Below, in pieces: positions 6,354 through 14,672 of a stretch of DNA of 16,714 nucleotides. The position numbers and the translations under genes are program-made. The notes under the pieces are model-generated. The model saw only the letters and a program-made list of their open reading frames with translations, ran no database searches and was not told the origin of the DNA. Position 1 is the stretch's first letter; each line of letters starts with the position of its first letter. The DNA comes from JAFKKS01 sp039808325 (GTDB lineage Bacteria; Pseudomonadota; Alphaproteobacteria; Rhizobiales; Xanthobacteraceae), in contig JBDHSU010000090.1 in NCBI GenBank assembly GCA_039808325.1, forward strand, positions 1-16,714, read 5' to 3'.

Positions 6354-7126
6354 CCGGCGGCTCCCGGCACGGTATCCGGCATGACGACATCGCCGGCCGC
6401 GATGAGCTGCGTCGCGCCGTCGTGCCGCCTGAGAACCAGTTGACCGCTCGCATCGAGCGTTTCGAAAACGCCCTCGATCTCGCCATCGTTGCCGCGGACC
6501 TTGACGAGCGTGCCGACGCCCTTGGCCAAGGCCAGCCAATCGGCGCGCGTCGTCCCGAAGTTCCGCCCGCCGTTCCATTGCCGCTGCCGCGACAGCATGG
6601 CGTCCGCCAAAGCGGTGAAAAGCCGGCCGGGCGGAACCGCTTCGCCTTCGGCCGACAGAGCGGTGGCGTTGGCGCCCTCGGGATGGTGCGCGCAGTTGAC
6701 GCCGATGCCGGCGACCACGGCGAGCGCATCGCCGGCCACGAACTCGCCTTCGATGAGAATGCCGGCGATCTTGCGCCCGTCGACCAGCAGGTCGTTCGGC
6801 CACTTCAACGCCATGCGTCCGCGAAGCGCCGGCGCCACCTCGGTCAGCGCGTCGCGCAGCGCCAGCCCGCAGACGAAGGAGAGTTGCGGCGCGACAGCGG
6901 CCGGAACGGCGCCGACTTGCAGGAATGAGGCATAGAGGTTGCCCGGCTCCGACGTCCACACGCGGCCGCGCCGGCCACGGCCGGAGGTCTGCGCGCGCGC
7001 CGTGATCCACAGCGGGCCGCGCTCGCCTGCCCGCGCGCACGCCAGCGCTTCCGCGTTGGTCGAGCCGACCGTGTCGAGGACGCGAAGGCGGGCGCCCGCG
7101 CGCTCAGCCGATGGCGAAAGCCGCAT
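6350..7126 (-). CDS. birA: Biotin--[acetyl-CoA-carboxylase] ligase, monofunctional
   Basis: This 258-aa cytoplasmic enzyme makes biotinyl-AMP and transfers biotin to a lysine of biotin-dependent carboxylases. The catalytic motif GRGRRGRVW (residues 49-57) and KWPNDLLVDGRKIAGILIE (108-126) are intact, and the C-terminal SH3-like domain follows from about residue 210. The N-terminal winged-helix DNA-binding domain of E. coli BirA is missing: the protein starts almost directly with the catalytic domain (VLDTVGSTN at about 16-24). It therefore cannot be a biotin-operon repressor in the E. coli manner. The ATG at 7126 shares its A with the nuoN stop (TGATG); a GTG one codon earlier is an alternative. 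The 3' end overlaps rnj. Expression is presumably coupled to nuoN and rnj. Confidence 0.93.
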   Translation of the reverse strand: MRLSPSAERAGARLRVLDTVGSTNAEALACARAGERGPLWITARAQTSGRGRRGRVWTSEPGNLYASFLQVGAVPAAVAPQLSFVCGLALRDALTEVAPALRGRMALKWPNDLLVDGRKIAGILIEGEFVAGDALAVVAGIGVNCAHHPEGANATALSAEGEAVPPGRLFTALADAMLSRQRQWNGGRNFGTTRADWLALAKGVGTLVKVRGNDGEIEGVFETLDASGQLVLRRHDGATQLIAAGDVVMPDTVPGAAG

Positions 7127-8568
7127 CACTCGAAAAGCGACTTCGCCGCGAGCGCGGCGCTTTCGAGCAAGGGCCCCGGATACAGGAAGAACAGGATGTT
7201 GAACGCCGCGGCGACCGTAAGCACGATCTTGAGTTCGTACGACATCTTCTCAAGACGCTCCGCCGGCTCGTCGAAGTACATGACCTTGACCACCGCGAGA
7301 TAGTAGTAGGCGCCGACGACGCTGGTCAGCACGCCGATGACGGCGAGCGTATAAAGTCCCGCTTTGATCGCCGCGAGGAACACATAGAACTTGGCGAAGA
7401 AGCCCGCGAGCGGGGGAATGCCGGCGAGCGAGAACATCAGCATCGCGAGCCAAAACGCCGTCGCCGGGCTCGTACGCGCGAGGCCCGCAAGGTCGGCGAC
7501 ATCCTCGACGATACGGCCATCGCGGCGCATGGCCGTGATGGCCGCGAAGGCGCCGAGCGTCATCGTGACATAGATGGTGATGTAGACGAGGACGCCGCGC
7601 ACGCCCTCCTCCGTGCCGGCCGCGAGGCCGACCAGCGCGAAGCCCATATGAGCGATCGCGGAATAGGCCATCAGCCGCTTGAAGTTGCGCTGGCCGATCG
7701 CGGCGAAAGACCCCAGCGCCATCGATGCGATGGCGACGAAGACCAGGATCTGCTGCCATTGGTCGACGATGTTGGGGAACGCATCGATCGCGCCGCGCAT
7801 CACCATGCCGAGCCCCGCCACTTTCGGCGCGGCGGAGAAAAAGGCCGTGACCGGCGTCGGCGCGCCCTCATAGACGTCCGGAGTCCACATGTGGAAAGGA
7901 ACGGCCGATATCTTGAAGCAGAAGCCGGCGAAGATGAACACAAGGCCGAAGATCAGGCCGATGCCGCCGGTCTGTAACGTCGCATGCGCGATGCCGTCGA
8001 ACGACACCGTGCCGGTGAACCCGTAGACCAGCGATGCGCCGTACAGATACATGCCGGACGATAGCGCCCCGAGAACGAAGTATTTCAGCCCCGCCTCGCT
8101 CGATCGCGCCGACATGCGGTGGAACGCCGCGAGCACGTAAAGCGCCAGGCTCATGAGTTCGAGCCCGAGATAGAGCGCGATCAGATCGTTCGCCGAGACC
8201 AGCATCAGCATGCCGAGCGTCGAGAGGACGATCAGCACCGGATATTCGAAAGACTCGTGCTTGACGGCCGCGAAGTAATCGCCCGACATCGCGATGGCGA
8301 CGGCCGAACTCAAGAGCGCCACGACTTTCAAAAAGCGGGCGAAGTCGTCGACGACGAAACTGCCGCCGAAGGTCGTCAGCGTTCCGGGCGGAAGATAGAC
8401 AACCGTAATCGCGACGATCAGCAGCAAGGCGATCGCCAGGCCGTTGATCACCGGCGCCATGCGGTCACCGCGGAAGGCACCGACCATCAATAGAATCATG
8501 CCGCCGATCGCAAGCATCAGCTCCGGGACGACCGGCACGATCGCCGGGAACGGAAACGCCGCGGTCAT
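7126..8568 (-). CDS. nuoN: NADH-quinone oxidoreductase subunit N
   Basis: This 480-aa antiporter-like membrane subunit of respiratory complex I carries one of the proton channels of the membrane arm, nearest the quinone module among the three large ones. It is a 13-14 helix protein. The conserved helix-5 glutamate is E137 (YLGLELMSLALY). The conserved lysine lies in GFCFKISAVPFHMW, followed by the family motif TPDVYEGAPTPVTAF. Length agrees with bacterial NuoN. The start codon overlaps the nuoM stop by four bases (ATGA), which decides the start. The 3' end overlaps birA by one base. It is the last nuo gene of the operon. Confidence 0.97.
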   Translation of the reverse strand: MTAAFPFPAIVPVVPELMLAIGGMILLMVGAFRGDRMAPVINGLAIALLLIVAITVVYLPPGTLTTFGGSFVVDDFARFLKVVALLSSAVAIAMSGDYFAAVKHESFEYPVLIVLSTLGMLMLVSANDLIALYLGLELMSLALYVLAAFHRMSARSSEAGLKYFVLGALSSGMYLYGASLVYGFTGTVSFDGIAHATLQTGGIGLIFGLVFIFAGFCFKISAVPFHMWTPDVYEGAPTPVTAFFSAAPKVAGLGMVMRGAIDAFPNIVDQWQQILVFVAIASMALGSFAAIGQRNFKRLMAYSAIAHMGFALVGLAAGTEEGVRGVLVYITIYVTMTLGAFAAITAMRRDGRIVEDVADLAGLARTSPATAFWLAMLMFSLAGIPPLAGFFAKFYVFLAAIKAGLYTLAVIGVLTSVVGAYYYLAVVKVMYFDEPAERLEKMSYELKIVLTVAAAFNILFFLYPGPLLESAALAAKSLFE

Positions 8569-10103
8569 TGCTGCACTCCCGCACGGGGCTTTGTCGGAAC
8601 CGGCATCGCGTCCGCCGTTTTCGGTCCGGCGAGGCCGCGCTGATAGATATCGATCAAGCTCGCAACCGACGACTGCGACATGTCAAGAACAGGCTTCGGG
8701 TAGAAGCCGAAGAGCAGCGTCAACACGACGAGCGGCGCGAAGATGAACAGTTCGCGTCGATCGAGGTCGCCCATCTCCACCAGGGTCGGCTTGTCGAGCG
8801 TGCCGAAGACGATCTTGCGATAGAGCCAGAGCGCGTAGGCGGCCGACAGGATAACGCCAACCATCGCCAGGAACGCGACCCAGGTGTTGACCTTGAAAGT
8901 GCCGATCAGCGCCAGGAACTCGCCGACGAATCCGGACGTGCCCGGCAGGCCGACATTCGCCATGGTGAACAGCATGAACACAGCGGCGTAGAACGGCATG
9001 CGGTTGACGAGCCCGCCGTAGGCGGCGATCTCGCGTGTGTGCAGCCGGTCGTAGACGACGCCGACGCAGAGGAACAGCGCGCCGGACACAATGCCGTGCG
9101 AGATCATCTGGAAGATGCCGCCGGCAATGCCCTGCATGGTGCCGGCGAAGATGCCCATGGTGACGAAGCCCATGTGCGCCACGGACGAATAGGCGATGAG
9201 CTTCTTCATGTCCTCCTGCACCAGCGCGACGAGCGCGGTGTAGATGATCGCAATGACCGAGAGCGTGAAGATGAACGGCGCGAAGTCATGCGACGCAATC
9301 GGGAACATCGGCAGCGAGAAGCGCAGGAAGCCGTAGCCGCCCATCTTCAGCAGAATGGCGGCAAGAATGACGGAGCCGGCGGTCGGCGCCTCGACATGCG
9401 CATCCGGCAGCCACGTGTGCACCGGCCACATCGGCATCTTGACGGCGAACGAAGCGAAGAACGCGACCCATAGCCATTTCTGCATTCCGGCCGCGAAGCC
9501 GTGGTGCATCAATGTCGGGATGTCGGTGGTGCCGGCGTCCCAATACATCGCCATGATGGCGAGCAGCATCAGCACCGAGCCGGCGAGCGTGTAGAGGAAG
9601 AACTTGAAGGTGGCATAGACGCGGCGCACGCCGCCCCACACGCCGATGATCAGAAACATCGGAATGAGGCCGCCCTCGAAGAACAGGTAGAAGAGTGTGA
9701 GATCGAGTGCCGAGAAGGTGCCGACCATCAGGGTCTCGAGCACCAGGAAGGCGATCATATACTCCTTCACCAGGCGCTGGACGGAACTCCAACTCGCCAG
9801 GATGCAGATCGGCATCAAAGCGGTGGTGAGGACGACGAACGGCAGCGAAATACCGTCCACGCCGAGGTGAAAATTGATCGCGCCGCCAAGCCAAGGCCGC
9901 TTCTCGATGAACTGAAACTCCGGCGAGGCGGGATCGAAATGCCAGACCAGCAACAGCGAGACGGCGAAAGTGACGAGGGTCGTCCATAGCGCGACCCAGC
10001 GAGCGTTGCGCTTGACCGCCTCCTCTTCGCCCTGCAGCAGCGCGATGAAAACGACACCGACGATCGGGAGGAACGTCGTGACCGAAAGGATGGGCCAAGT
10101 CAT
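8565..10103 (-). CDS. nuoM: NADH-quinone oxidoreductase subunit M
   Basis: This 512-aa antiporter-like subunit is the middle proton-pumping unit of the complex I membrane arm. Key channel residues are present: E143 in LFYLFFEGGLIPMF (E144 in E. coli) and K222 in VKMPMWPVHTWLPDAHVEAP (K234 in E. coli). The region KKLIAYSSVAHMGF and the discontinuous-helix motif NVGLPGTSGFVGEF are as expected. I start it at the ATG at 10103, which overlaps the last base of the nuoL stop (TGATG) and gives the normal NuoM N-terminus MTWPILSVTTFLP. The frame is open for another 83 codons into nuoL, but that sequence is arginine-rich shadow. The tail (about residues 490-512) is a poorly conserved hydrophilic extension. 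Confidence 0.97.
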   Translation of the reverse strand: MTWPILSVTTFLPIVGVVFIALLQGEEEAVKRNARWVALWTTLVTFAVSLLLVWHFDPASPEFQFIEKRPWLGGAINFHLGVDGISLPFVVLTTALMPICILASWSSVQRLVKEYMIAFLVLETLMVGTFSALDLTLFYLFFEGGLIPMFLIIGVWGGVRRVYATFKFFLYTLAGSVLMLLAIMAMYWDAGTTDIPTLMHHGFAAGMQKWLWVAFFASFAVKMPMWPVHTWLPDAHVEAPTAGSVILAAILLKMGGYGFLRFSLPMFPIASHDFAPFIFTLSVIAIIYTALVALVQEDMKKLIAYSSVAHMGFVTMGIFAGTMQGIAGGIFQMISHGIVSGALFLCVGVVYDRLHTREIAAYGGLVNRMPFYAAVFMLFTMANVGLPGTSGFVGEFLALIGTFKVNTWVAFLAMVGVILSAAYALWLYRKIVFGTLDKPTLVEMGDLDRRELFIFAPLVVLTLLFGFYPKPVLDMSQSSVASLIDIYQRGLAGPKTADAMPVPTKPRAGVQQ

Positions 10104-12175
10104 CAGTGCTGCCCCGCAAGCGTAAACCAGGTGACGAACGCCGCCAGCCCGATGAGCATCGCAAAGGCGTAGTGATAGAGATATCCAGTCTGCAGCCGCA
10201 TGGCGCCCCGCGTGATGTCGATCACCCGGGCCGAGATGCCATTCGGCCCGAGGCCGTCGATGATGCGGCCATCGCCGCCCTTCCAGAACACGCGGCCGAG
10301 CCAGAGCGCGGGCCGCACGATCAGGAGGTCGTAGATCTCGTCGAAGTACCACTTGTTGAGCAGGAAGCGGTAAAGCAGGCTATGTTGCCGGGCGAGCTCG
10401 ACAGGAATATCCGGCCTGCGCACGTAGAACTGGTAGGCGACCAGGAAGCCGAGCACCATCATGACCGTCGGCGTCCAGGCGATGAGCGCCGGCGTGTGGT
10501 GCATCTCCTCGAGGATGTGGTTGCCGTCCGCGAATTTCAGCGCCTCGCGGAAGAAGTGCGCAACGCCCTCCCCCGCAAAATAGGTCTTGAAAGCGAAGCC
10601 CGCGCCCAGCGCACCGATCGCCAGGACAGCAAGCGGCACGGTGACGACGAGCGGGCTCTCATGCGCGTGCTCGTAATGCTCGCGGTCGTGTGGCTCCCCG
10701 TGGAACGTCATGAATATCAGGCGCCACGAGTAGAACGACGTCAGGCCGGCTGCGACCACGGTCATGATGAAGCCGTAGACGGCCATCGAATTCTTGCCGG
10801 CATAGGCGGCCTCGATGATCGCGTCCTTCGAGAAGTAGCCGGCGGTGAGCGGAAACCCGGTGAGCGCGAGTGTGCCGATCACCATCATCCAATAGGTGAA
10901 GGGGATGCGGTCCTTGAGGCCGCCCATCTTGCGCATGTCCTGCTCGTGATGCATCGCCATGATCACCGAGCCCGAGCCGAGGAACAGCAGCGCCTTGAAG
11001 AATGCGTGCGTGAACAGGTGGAACATGCCGACCGAGTAAGCGCCGACGCCCATGGCGACGAACATGTAGCCGAGCTGCGAGCAGGTCGAATACGCGATGA
11101 CGCGCTTGATGTCGTTCTGCACGAGCCCGACGGTCGCGGCGAAGAAGGCGGTGGTCGCGCCGATGAACGTCACCACGGTGAGCGCCGTCGGCGAAAGCTC
11201 GAATAGGGGCGAGAGTCGCGCCACCATGAACACGCCGGCGGTGACCATCGTCGCGGCATGAATGAGCGCGGACACCGGCGTCGGTCCTTCCATCGCGTCC
11301 GGCAGCCAAGTGTGCAGCAGGAACTGGGCCGACTTGCCCATCGCGCCCATGAAGAGGAGCAGGCAGATCACGGTGAGCGTATCGATCTCCCAACTCAGGA
11401 AGTGCATCGTCTTGCCGACAAGCGACGGCGCCTGCGAAAAGACAGCATCGAAACCCACCGAGCCGGTGACGGCGAAGACCGCGAAAATGCCGAGCCCGAA
11501 GCCGAAGTCGCCCACGCGGTTGACCACGAAGGCCTTGATCGCCGCGGCGTTGGCCGACGGCTTCTGGTACCAGAAGCCGATCAGCAGATAGCTCGCGAGG
11601 CCGACGCCTTCCCAACCGAAGAAGAGCTGCACCAGATTGTCGGCGGTCACCAGCGTCAGCATCGCGAAGGTGAACAGCGACAGGTAGCCCATGAAGCGCG
11701 GCCGGTACGGGTCCTCGTGCATGTAGCCGATCGAATAGATGTGCACGAGCGCGGACACCGTCGTCACCACGACCAGCATCACGGCGGTCAGGCTATCGAT
11801 CCGCAGCGACCAATCGACGATCAAATCGCCTGAATGAATCCAGGGCAGAACGGGAATACGCGCTTCATGCCCGCCGAACCCGACCTGAAAAAACGCGACC
11901 CAAGACAGGATCGCGCTGGCGACGAGCAGGACCGAGGTGATGAGTTCCGCAGCGCGCGAGCCGGCGGCCGCCGGCTCATGCACCTCATGTTCATCATGCG
12001 CTACAGCGCCGTGCGCCGGCGCCGCGCCGTGCGGATGCGCGCCCGCATGCGCCGCGTGACCGTCATGGCCGGGCATGTCGATATAGCCGGGATGTCGCGC
12101 CCGCGCCCCGGCGAGCGCGATGATCCCCGCGAGGATGGCGCCGAGAAGCGGCAGGAAGACGATGGCCTGATACAT
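10103..12175 (-). CDS. nuoL: NADH-quinone oxidoreductase subunit L with His-rich insert
   Basis: This 690-aa protein is the distal antiporter-like subunit of complex I, with 14 core helices plus the long lateral helix that clamps the membrane arm. Channel residues are E189 (FFGWEGVGLASYLL) and K281 (GAMGKSAQFLLHTWLPDAMEGP), equivalent to E144 and K229 of E. coli. The C-terminal part contains KWYFDEIYD, typical of the region before the lateral helix ends. It is longer than E. coli NuoL (613 aa), partly because of a hydrophilic, Ala/Gly/His-rich stretch at about residues 27-72 between the first and second membrane helices. That stretch has ten histidines within 28-66. The start lies 10 nt after nuoK. 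Confidence 0.97.
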   Translation of the reverse strand: MYQAIVFLPLLGAILAGIIALAGARARHPGYIDMPGHDGHAAHAGAHPHGAAPAHGAVAHDEHEVHEPAAAGSRAAELITSVLLVASAILSWVAFFQVGFGGHEARIPVLPWIHSGDLIVDWSLRIDSLTAVMLVVVTTVSALVHIYSIGYMHEDPYRPRFMGYLSLFTFAMLTLVTADNLVQLFFGWEGVGLASYLLIGFWYQKPSANAAAIKAFVVNRVGDFGFGLGIFAVFAVTGSVGFDAVFSQAPSLVGKTMHFLSWEIDTLTVICLLLFMGAMGKSAQFLLHTWLPDAMEGPTPVSALIHAATMVTAGVFMVARLSPLFELSPTALTVVTFIGATTAFFAATVGLVQNDIKRVIAYSTCSQLGYMFVAMGVGAYSVGMFHLFTHAFFKALLFLGSGSVIMAMHHEQDMRKMGGLKDRIPFTYWMMVIGTLALTGFPLTAGYFSKDAIIEAAYAGKNSMAVYGFIMTVVAAGLTSFYSWRLIFMTFHGEPHDREHYEHAHESPLVVTVPLAVLAIGALGAGFAFKTYFAGEGVAHFFREALKFADGNHILEEMHHTPALIAWTPTVMMVLGFLVAYQFYVRRPDIPVELARQHSLLYRFLLNKWYFDEIYDLLIVRPALWLGRVFWKGGDGRIIDGLGPNGISARVIDITRGAMRLQTGYLYHYAFAMLIGLAAFVTWFTLAGQH

Positions 12176-12185
12176 GGCGCCGCGC

Positions 12186-12494
12186 TCAGCCCTTCATGAG
12201 GTTGACGTCTTCCACCGCAATGGAACCACGATTGCGGAAGAAAGCGACGAGGATGGCGAGGCCGATGGCCGCCTCGGCGGCCGCGACCGTGAGAACGAGC
12301 AGCGCGAAGACCTGCCCGACGAGATCGTTCAGAAACGCCGAGAACGACACGAGATTGATGTTGACGCTGAGCAGGATGAGCTCGATCGACATCAAGATGA
12401 CGATGACGTTCTTGCGGTTGATGAAGATACCGAGCACGCCGAGCGTGAAAAGGATCGCGCCGACCGCCAGATAGTGGCCGAGGGTGATGGTCAT
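12186..12494 (-). CDS. nuoK: NADH-quinone oxidoreductase subunit K
   Basis: This 102-aa membrane subunit of complex I has three helices and belongs to the MrpC-like family. The two membrane glutamates essential for proton transfer are present as E38 (LMSIELILLSVN) and E74 (TVAAAEAAIGLA), matching E36 and E72 of E. coli NuoK. Length is normal (100-102 aa). The start is 4 nt after the nuoJ stop, with AGGGGA inside the nuoJ end acting as the likely ribosome binding site. It forms the small-subunit core of the membrane arm together with NuoA, NuoJ and NuoH. Confidence 0.97.
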   Translation of the reverse strand: MTITLGHYLAVGAILFTLGVLGIFINRKNVIVILMSIELILLSVNINLVSFSAFLNDLVGQVFALLVLTVAAAEAAIGLAILVAFFRNRGSIAVEDVNLMKG

Positions 12495-12498
12495 CGCG

Positions 12499-13113
12499 TC
12501 AGATCCCCTGCCCCGATTGAACCTTGCGCACTTCGATCGCGGTATCGCGGGTACGCGCGTTCTGCACGCCGATGTTCTGCCGGCGCACGCGCTTGCGGTG
12601 CTGCAAGGTCAGGACGATGGCGCCGATCATGGCGACGAGCAGCACCATGCCGGACGCCTGGAAGAAGTAGATGTAGCGCGTATAGAGCACCTGCCCCAGC
12701 GCTTCCGTATTGGTGAGATGCTCGATCGGCGGAATGGGGCTCGCGATTACTTTCGGCGTGCCATTGCCGATCACCCAGCCGCTGACGACGAGCAGCAGTT
12801 CGGCAAGGATAACCAGCCCGACGCCGGCGCCGATCGGCAGGTATTGCGAGAAGCCCTGTTTCAGCGCCGCGAAGTCGACGTCCAGCATCATCACGACAAA
12901 CAGGAACAGCACCGCGACCGCTCCGACATAGACGACGATCAGGATCATCGCCAGGAACTCGGCGCCGAGCAGCACGAACAGACCCGCCGCATTGACGAAG
13001 GCGAGGATCAGATACAGCACCGAGTGCACAGGGTTGCGCGACGCGATGACCATGAAGGCCGACGCGATGCAGACTCCGGCGAAGAGATAGAAGAACAGCG
13101 CTGCGAAGGTCAT
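12499..13113 (-). CDS. nuoJ: NADH-quinone oxidoreductase subunit J
   Basis: This 204-aa membrane subunit of complex I (ND6-like) has about five helices. The conserved third helix, with the flexible pi-bulge that couples quinone chemistry to proton pumping, is visible at about residues 54-77 (IVVYVGAVAVLFLFVVMMLD), including Y62. E52 precedes it. The N-terminal motif SRNPVHSVLYLIL (25-37) is family-typical. The hydrophilic C-terminal tail (about 170-204) is Arg/Gln-rich and probably cytoplasmic. It starts 10 nt after nuoI and ends 4 nt before nuoK. The ribosome site before the ATG is weak, which fits reinitiation from the upstream gene. Confidence 0.96.
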   Translation of the reverse strand: MTFAALFFYLFAGVCIASAFMVIASRNPVHSVLYLILAFVNAAGLFVLLGAEFLAMILIVVYVGAVAVLFLFVVMMLDVDFAALKQGFSQYLPIGAGVGLVILAELLLVVSGWVIGNGTPKVIASPIPPIEHLTNTEALGQVLYTRYIYFFQASGMVLLVAMIGAIVLTLQHRKRVRRQNIGVQNARTRDTAIEVRKVQSGQGI

Positions 13114-13123
13114 GAGGCCGCGC

Positions 13124-13612
13124 TCACCGATACGGCGCGTCGAGCGCGATATTCTTCGCGATCTCGCGCTCCCAACGATCCCCGTTCGCGAGCAGGCGCT
13201 CCTTGTCGTAATAGAGCTCCTCGCGCGTCTCGGTCGCGAATTCGAAGTTCGGCCCCTCGACGATGGCGTCGACGGGGCACGCCTCCTGGCAGAAGCCGCA
13301 ATAGATGCACTTCACCATGTCGATGTCGTAGCGCGTCGTGCGCCGCGTGCCGTCGTTGCGTCGCGGCCCGGCCTCGATGGTGATCGCCTGCGCCGGGCAG
13401 ATCGCCTCGCAAAGCTTGCAGGCGATGCAGCGCTCCTCGCCGTTCGGATAGCGGCGCAGCGCATGCTCGCCGCGAAAGCGCGGCGACAGCGGCCCTTTCT
13501 CGAACGGATAATTCAGCGTCGCTTTCGGCCTGAAGAAGTAGCGCATGGAAAGCACGAACGCCTCCAGGAACTCTTTCAGGAATACCGCGCGTGCGGCTTG
13601 ATCGAGCTTCAT
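13124..13612 (-). CDS. nuoI: NADH-quinone oxidoreductase subunit I, 2x[4Fe-4S] ferredoxin
   Basis: This 162-aa peripheral subunit carries iron-sulphur clusters N6a and N6b, which pass electrons from NuoG towards the terminal cluster N2 and quinone. Two classical motifs are intact: CIACKLCEAICP (C62, C65, C68, C72) and CIYCGFCQEACP (C102, C105, C108, C112). The amphipathic N-terminus (about residues 1-30) should dock on the membrane arm. The C-terminus has the conserved ELYYDKERLL of the TYKY/NuoI family. GAGAAAGAGAT lies just before the start codon as a likely ribosome site. The gene follows nuoH after 31 nt and precedes nuoJ by 10 nt. Confidence 0.97.
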   Translation of the reverse strand: MKLDQAARAVFLKEFLEAFVLSMRYFFRPKATLNYPFEKGPLSPRFRGEHALRRYPNGEERCIACKLCEAICPAQAITIEAGPRRNDGTRRTTRYDIDMVKCIYCGFCQEACPVDAIVEGPNFEFATETREELYYDKERLLANGDRWEREIAKNIALDAPYR

Positions 13613-13643
13613 CGCATCATCTCTTTCTCGGCACCGGCATCCG

Positions 13644-14666
13644 TCACTTCGGCGCCAGACCGGAGAACTGCAGAACGCCCGCCACGATCACGACCATCGC
13701 GATCGACAGCGGCAGGAATACCTTCCAACCCAAACGCATGAGCTGGTCGTAGCGGTAGCGGGGAACGATCGCCTTCGCCATGGCGATCAGGAAGAAGAAG
13801 AACAGCGCTTTCAGCAGGAACCAGACGATGCCCGGCACCCAGGTGAACGGCGGGAACGGCAGCGGCGACAGCCAGCCGCCCATGAACAGGATGGTGCCCA
13901 TGGCGCACATCGTGGCGATCGCGACGTATTCGCCGAGCATGAACATCATGTACGGCGTCGAGCCGTATTCGACCATGAAGCCGGCGACCAACTCCGACTC
14001 CGCCTCGACCAGATCGAACGGCGGGCGGTTGGTCTCGGCGAGCGCCGACACATAGAAGACGACGAACATCGGGAACAGCGGCAGCCAGTACCAGTTCAGC
14101 AGTCCGAAGCGGCCGTTCTGCGCCTCGACGATGGCCGAGAGATTGAGCGATCCCGCGCACATCAGCACGGTGATGATGACGAAGCCGATCGAGACTTCGT
14201 AGGACACCATCTGCGCCGCCGAGCGCAGCGCCGCGAGGAACGGATACTTCGAGTTCGACGCCCAGCCGGCCATGATGATGCCGTACACGCCGAGCGAGGA
14301 GATCGCGAAAATGTAGAGAATGCCGACATTGATGTCGGAGATGACCCAGCCGGCGCTCACCGGGATGACCGCCCAGCCCGCGAGCGCGAGCAGACAGGTC
14401 ACCAGCGGCGCCAGAAGGAACACGCCCTTGTTGGCGCCCGAGGGAATCACCGGCTCCTTGAGCACGAACTTCAAGAGATCGGCGAACGACTGGAACAGCC
14501 CCCACGGGCCGACCACGTTCGGTCCGCGCCGCATTTGCACGGCCGCCCAGATCTTGCGGTCGGCGAGCAGCACATAGGCGATCGACACCAGCAGCAGCAC
14601 CAGCAGCAGCAGGCTTTGACCGACGACGATCAGGATGGGGAGGAGCGTATTCCAGAATTCGGCCAT
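13644..14666 (-). CDS. nuoH: NADH-quinone oxidoreductase subunit H
   Basis: This 340-aa membrane subunit (ND1-like, eight helices) forms the quinone chamber where the peripheral arm meets the membrane arm. Loop motifs are clear: QMRRGPNVVGPWGLFQSFAD (residues about 44-63) and ALAETNRPPFDLVEAESELV, with its chain of acidic residues facing the quinone site. KYPFLAALRSAAQMVSYEV is also family-typical. Length is in the usual range of 320-350 aa. The nuoG end GGAGTAAGGG gives a good Shine-Dalgarno sequence, and only 6 nt separate the two genes, so nuoG and nuoH are likely coupled. Confidence 0.97.
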   Translation of the reverse strand: MAEFWNTLLPILIVVGQSLLLLVLLLVSIAYVLLADRKIWAAVQMRRGPNVVGPWGLFQSFADLLKFVLKEPVIPSGANKGVFLLAPLVTCLLALAGWAVIPVSAGWVISDINVGILYIFAISSLGVYGIIMAGWASNSKYPFLAALRSAAQMVSYEVSIGFVIITVLMCAGSLNLSAIVEAQNGRFGLLNWYWLPLFPMFVVFYVSALAETNRPPFDLVEAESELVAGFMVEYGSTPYMMFMLGEYVAIATMCAMGTILFMGGWLSPLPFPPFTWVPGIVWFLLKALFFFFLIAMAKAIVPRYRYDQLMRLGWKVFLPLSIAMVVIVAGVLQFSGLAPK

Positions 14667-14672
14667 GCGCCC

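Noticed and set aside
4653..6443. Plus-strand open frame of 596 codons
   Set aside because: It lies opposite the rnj coding sequence, is rich in Arg, His, Asp and Gly without domains, and is the usual open antisense frame of a GC-rich gene.
10104..10352. 83-codon upstream extension of nuoM
   Set aside because: It overlaps the nuoL coding end in another frame. The TGATG junction at 10101-10105 and the family N-terminus fix the start at 10103.
10106..11206. Plus-strand open frame of 366 codons opposite nuoL
   Set aside because: It is a low-complexity Arg/His/Glu/Asp-rich translation opposite a clear membrane-protein gene, and so a shadow. The same holds for plus-strand frames at 2104-3438, 8568-9473, 12484-13383 and 14877-16169.
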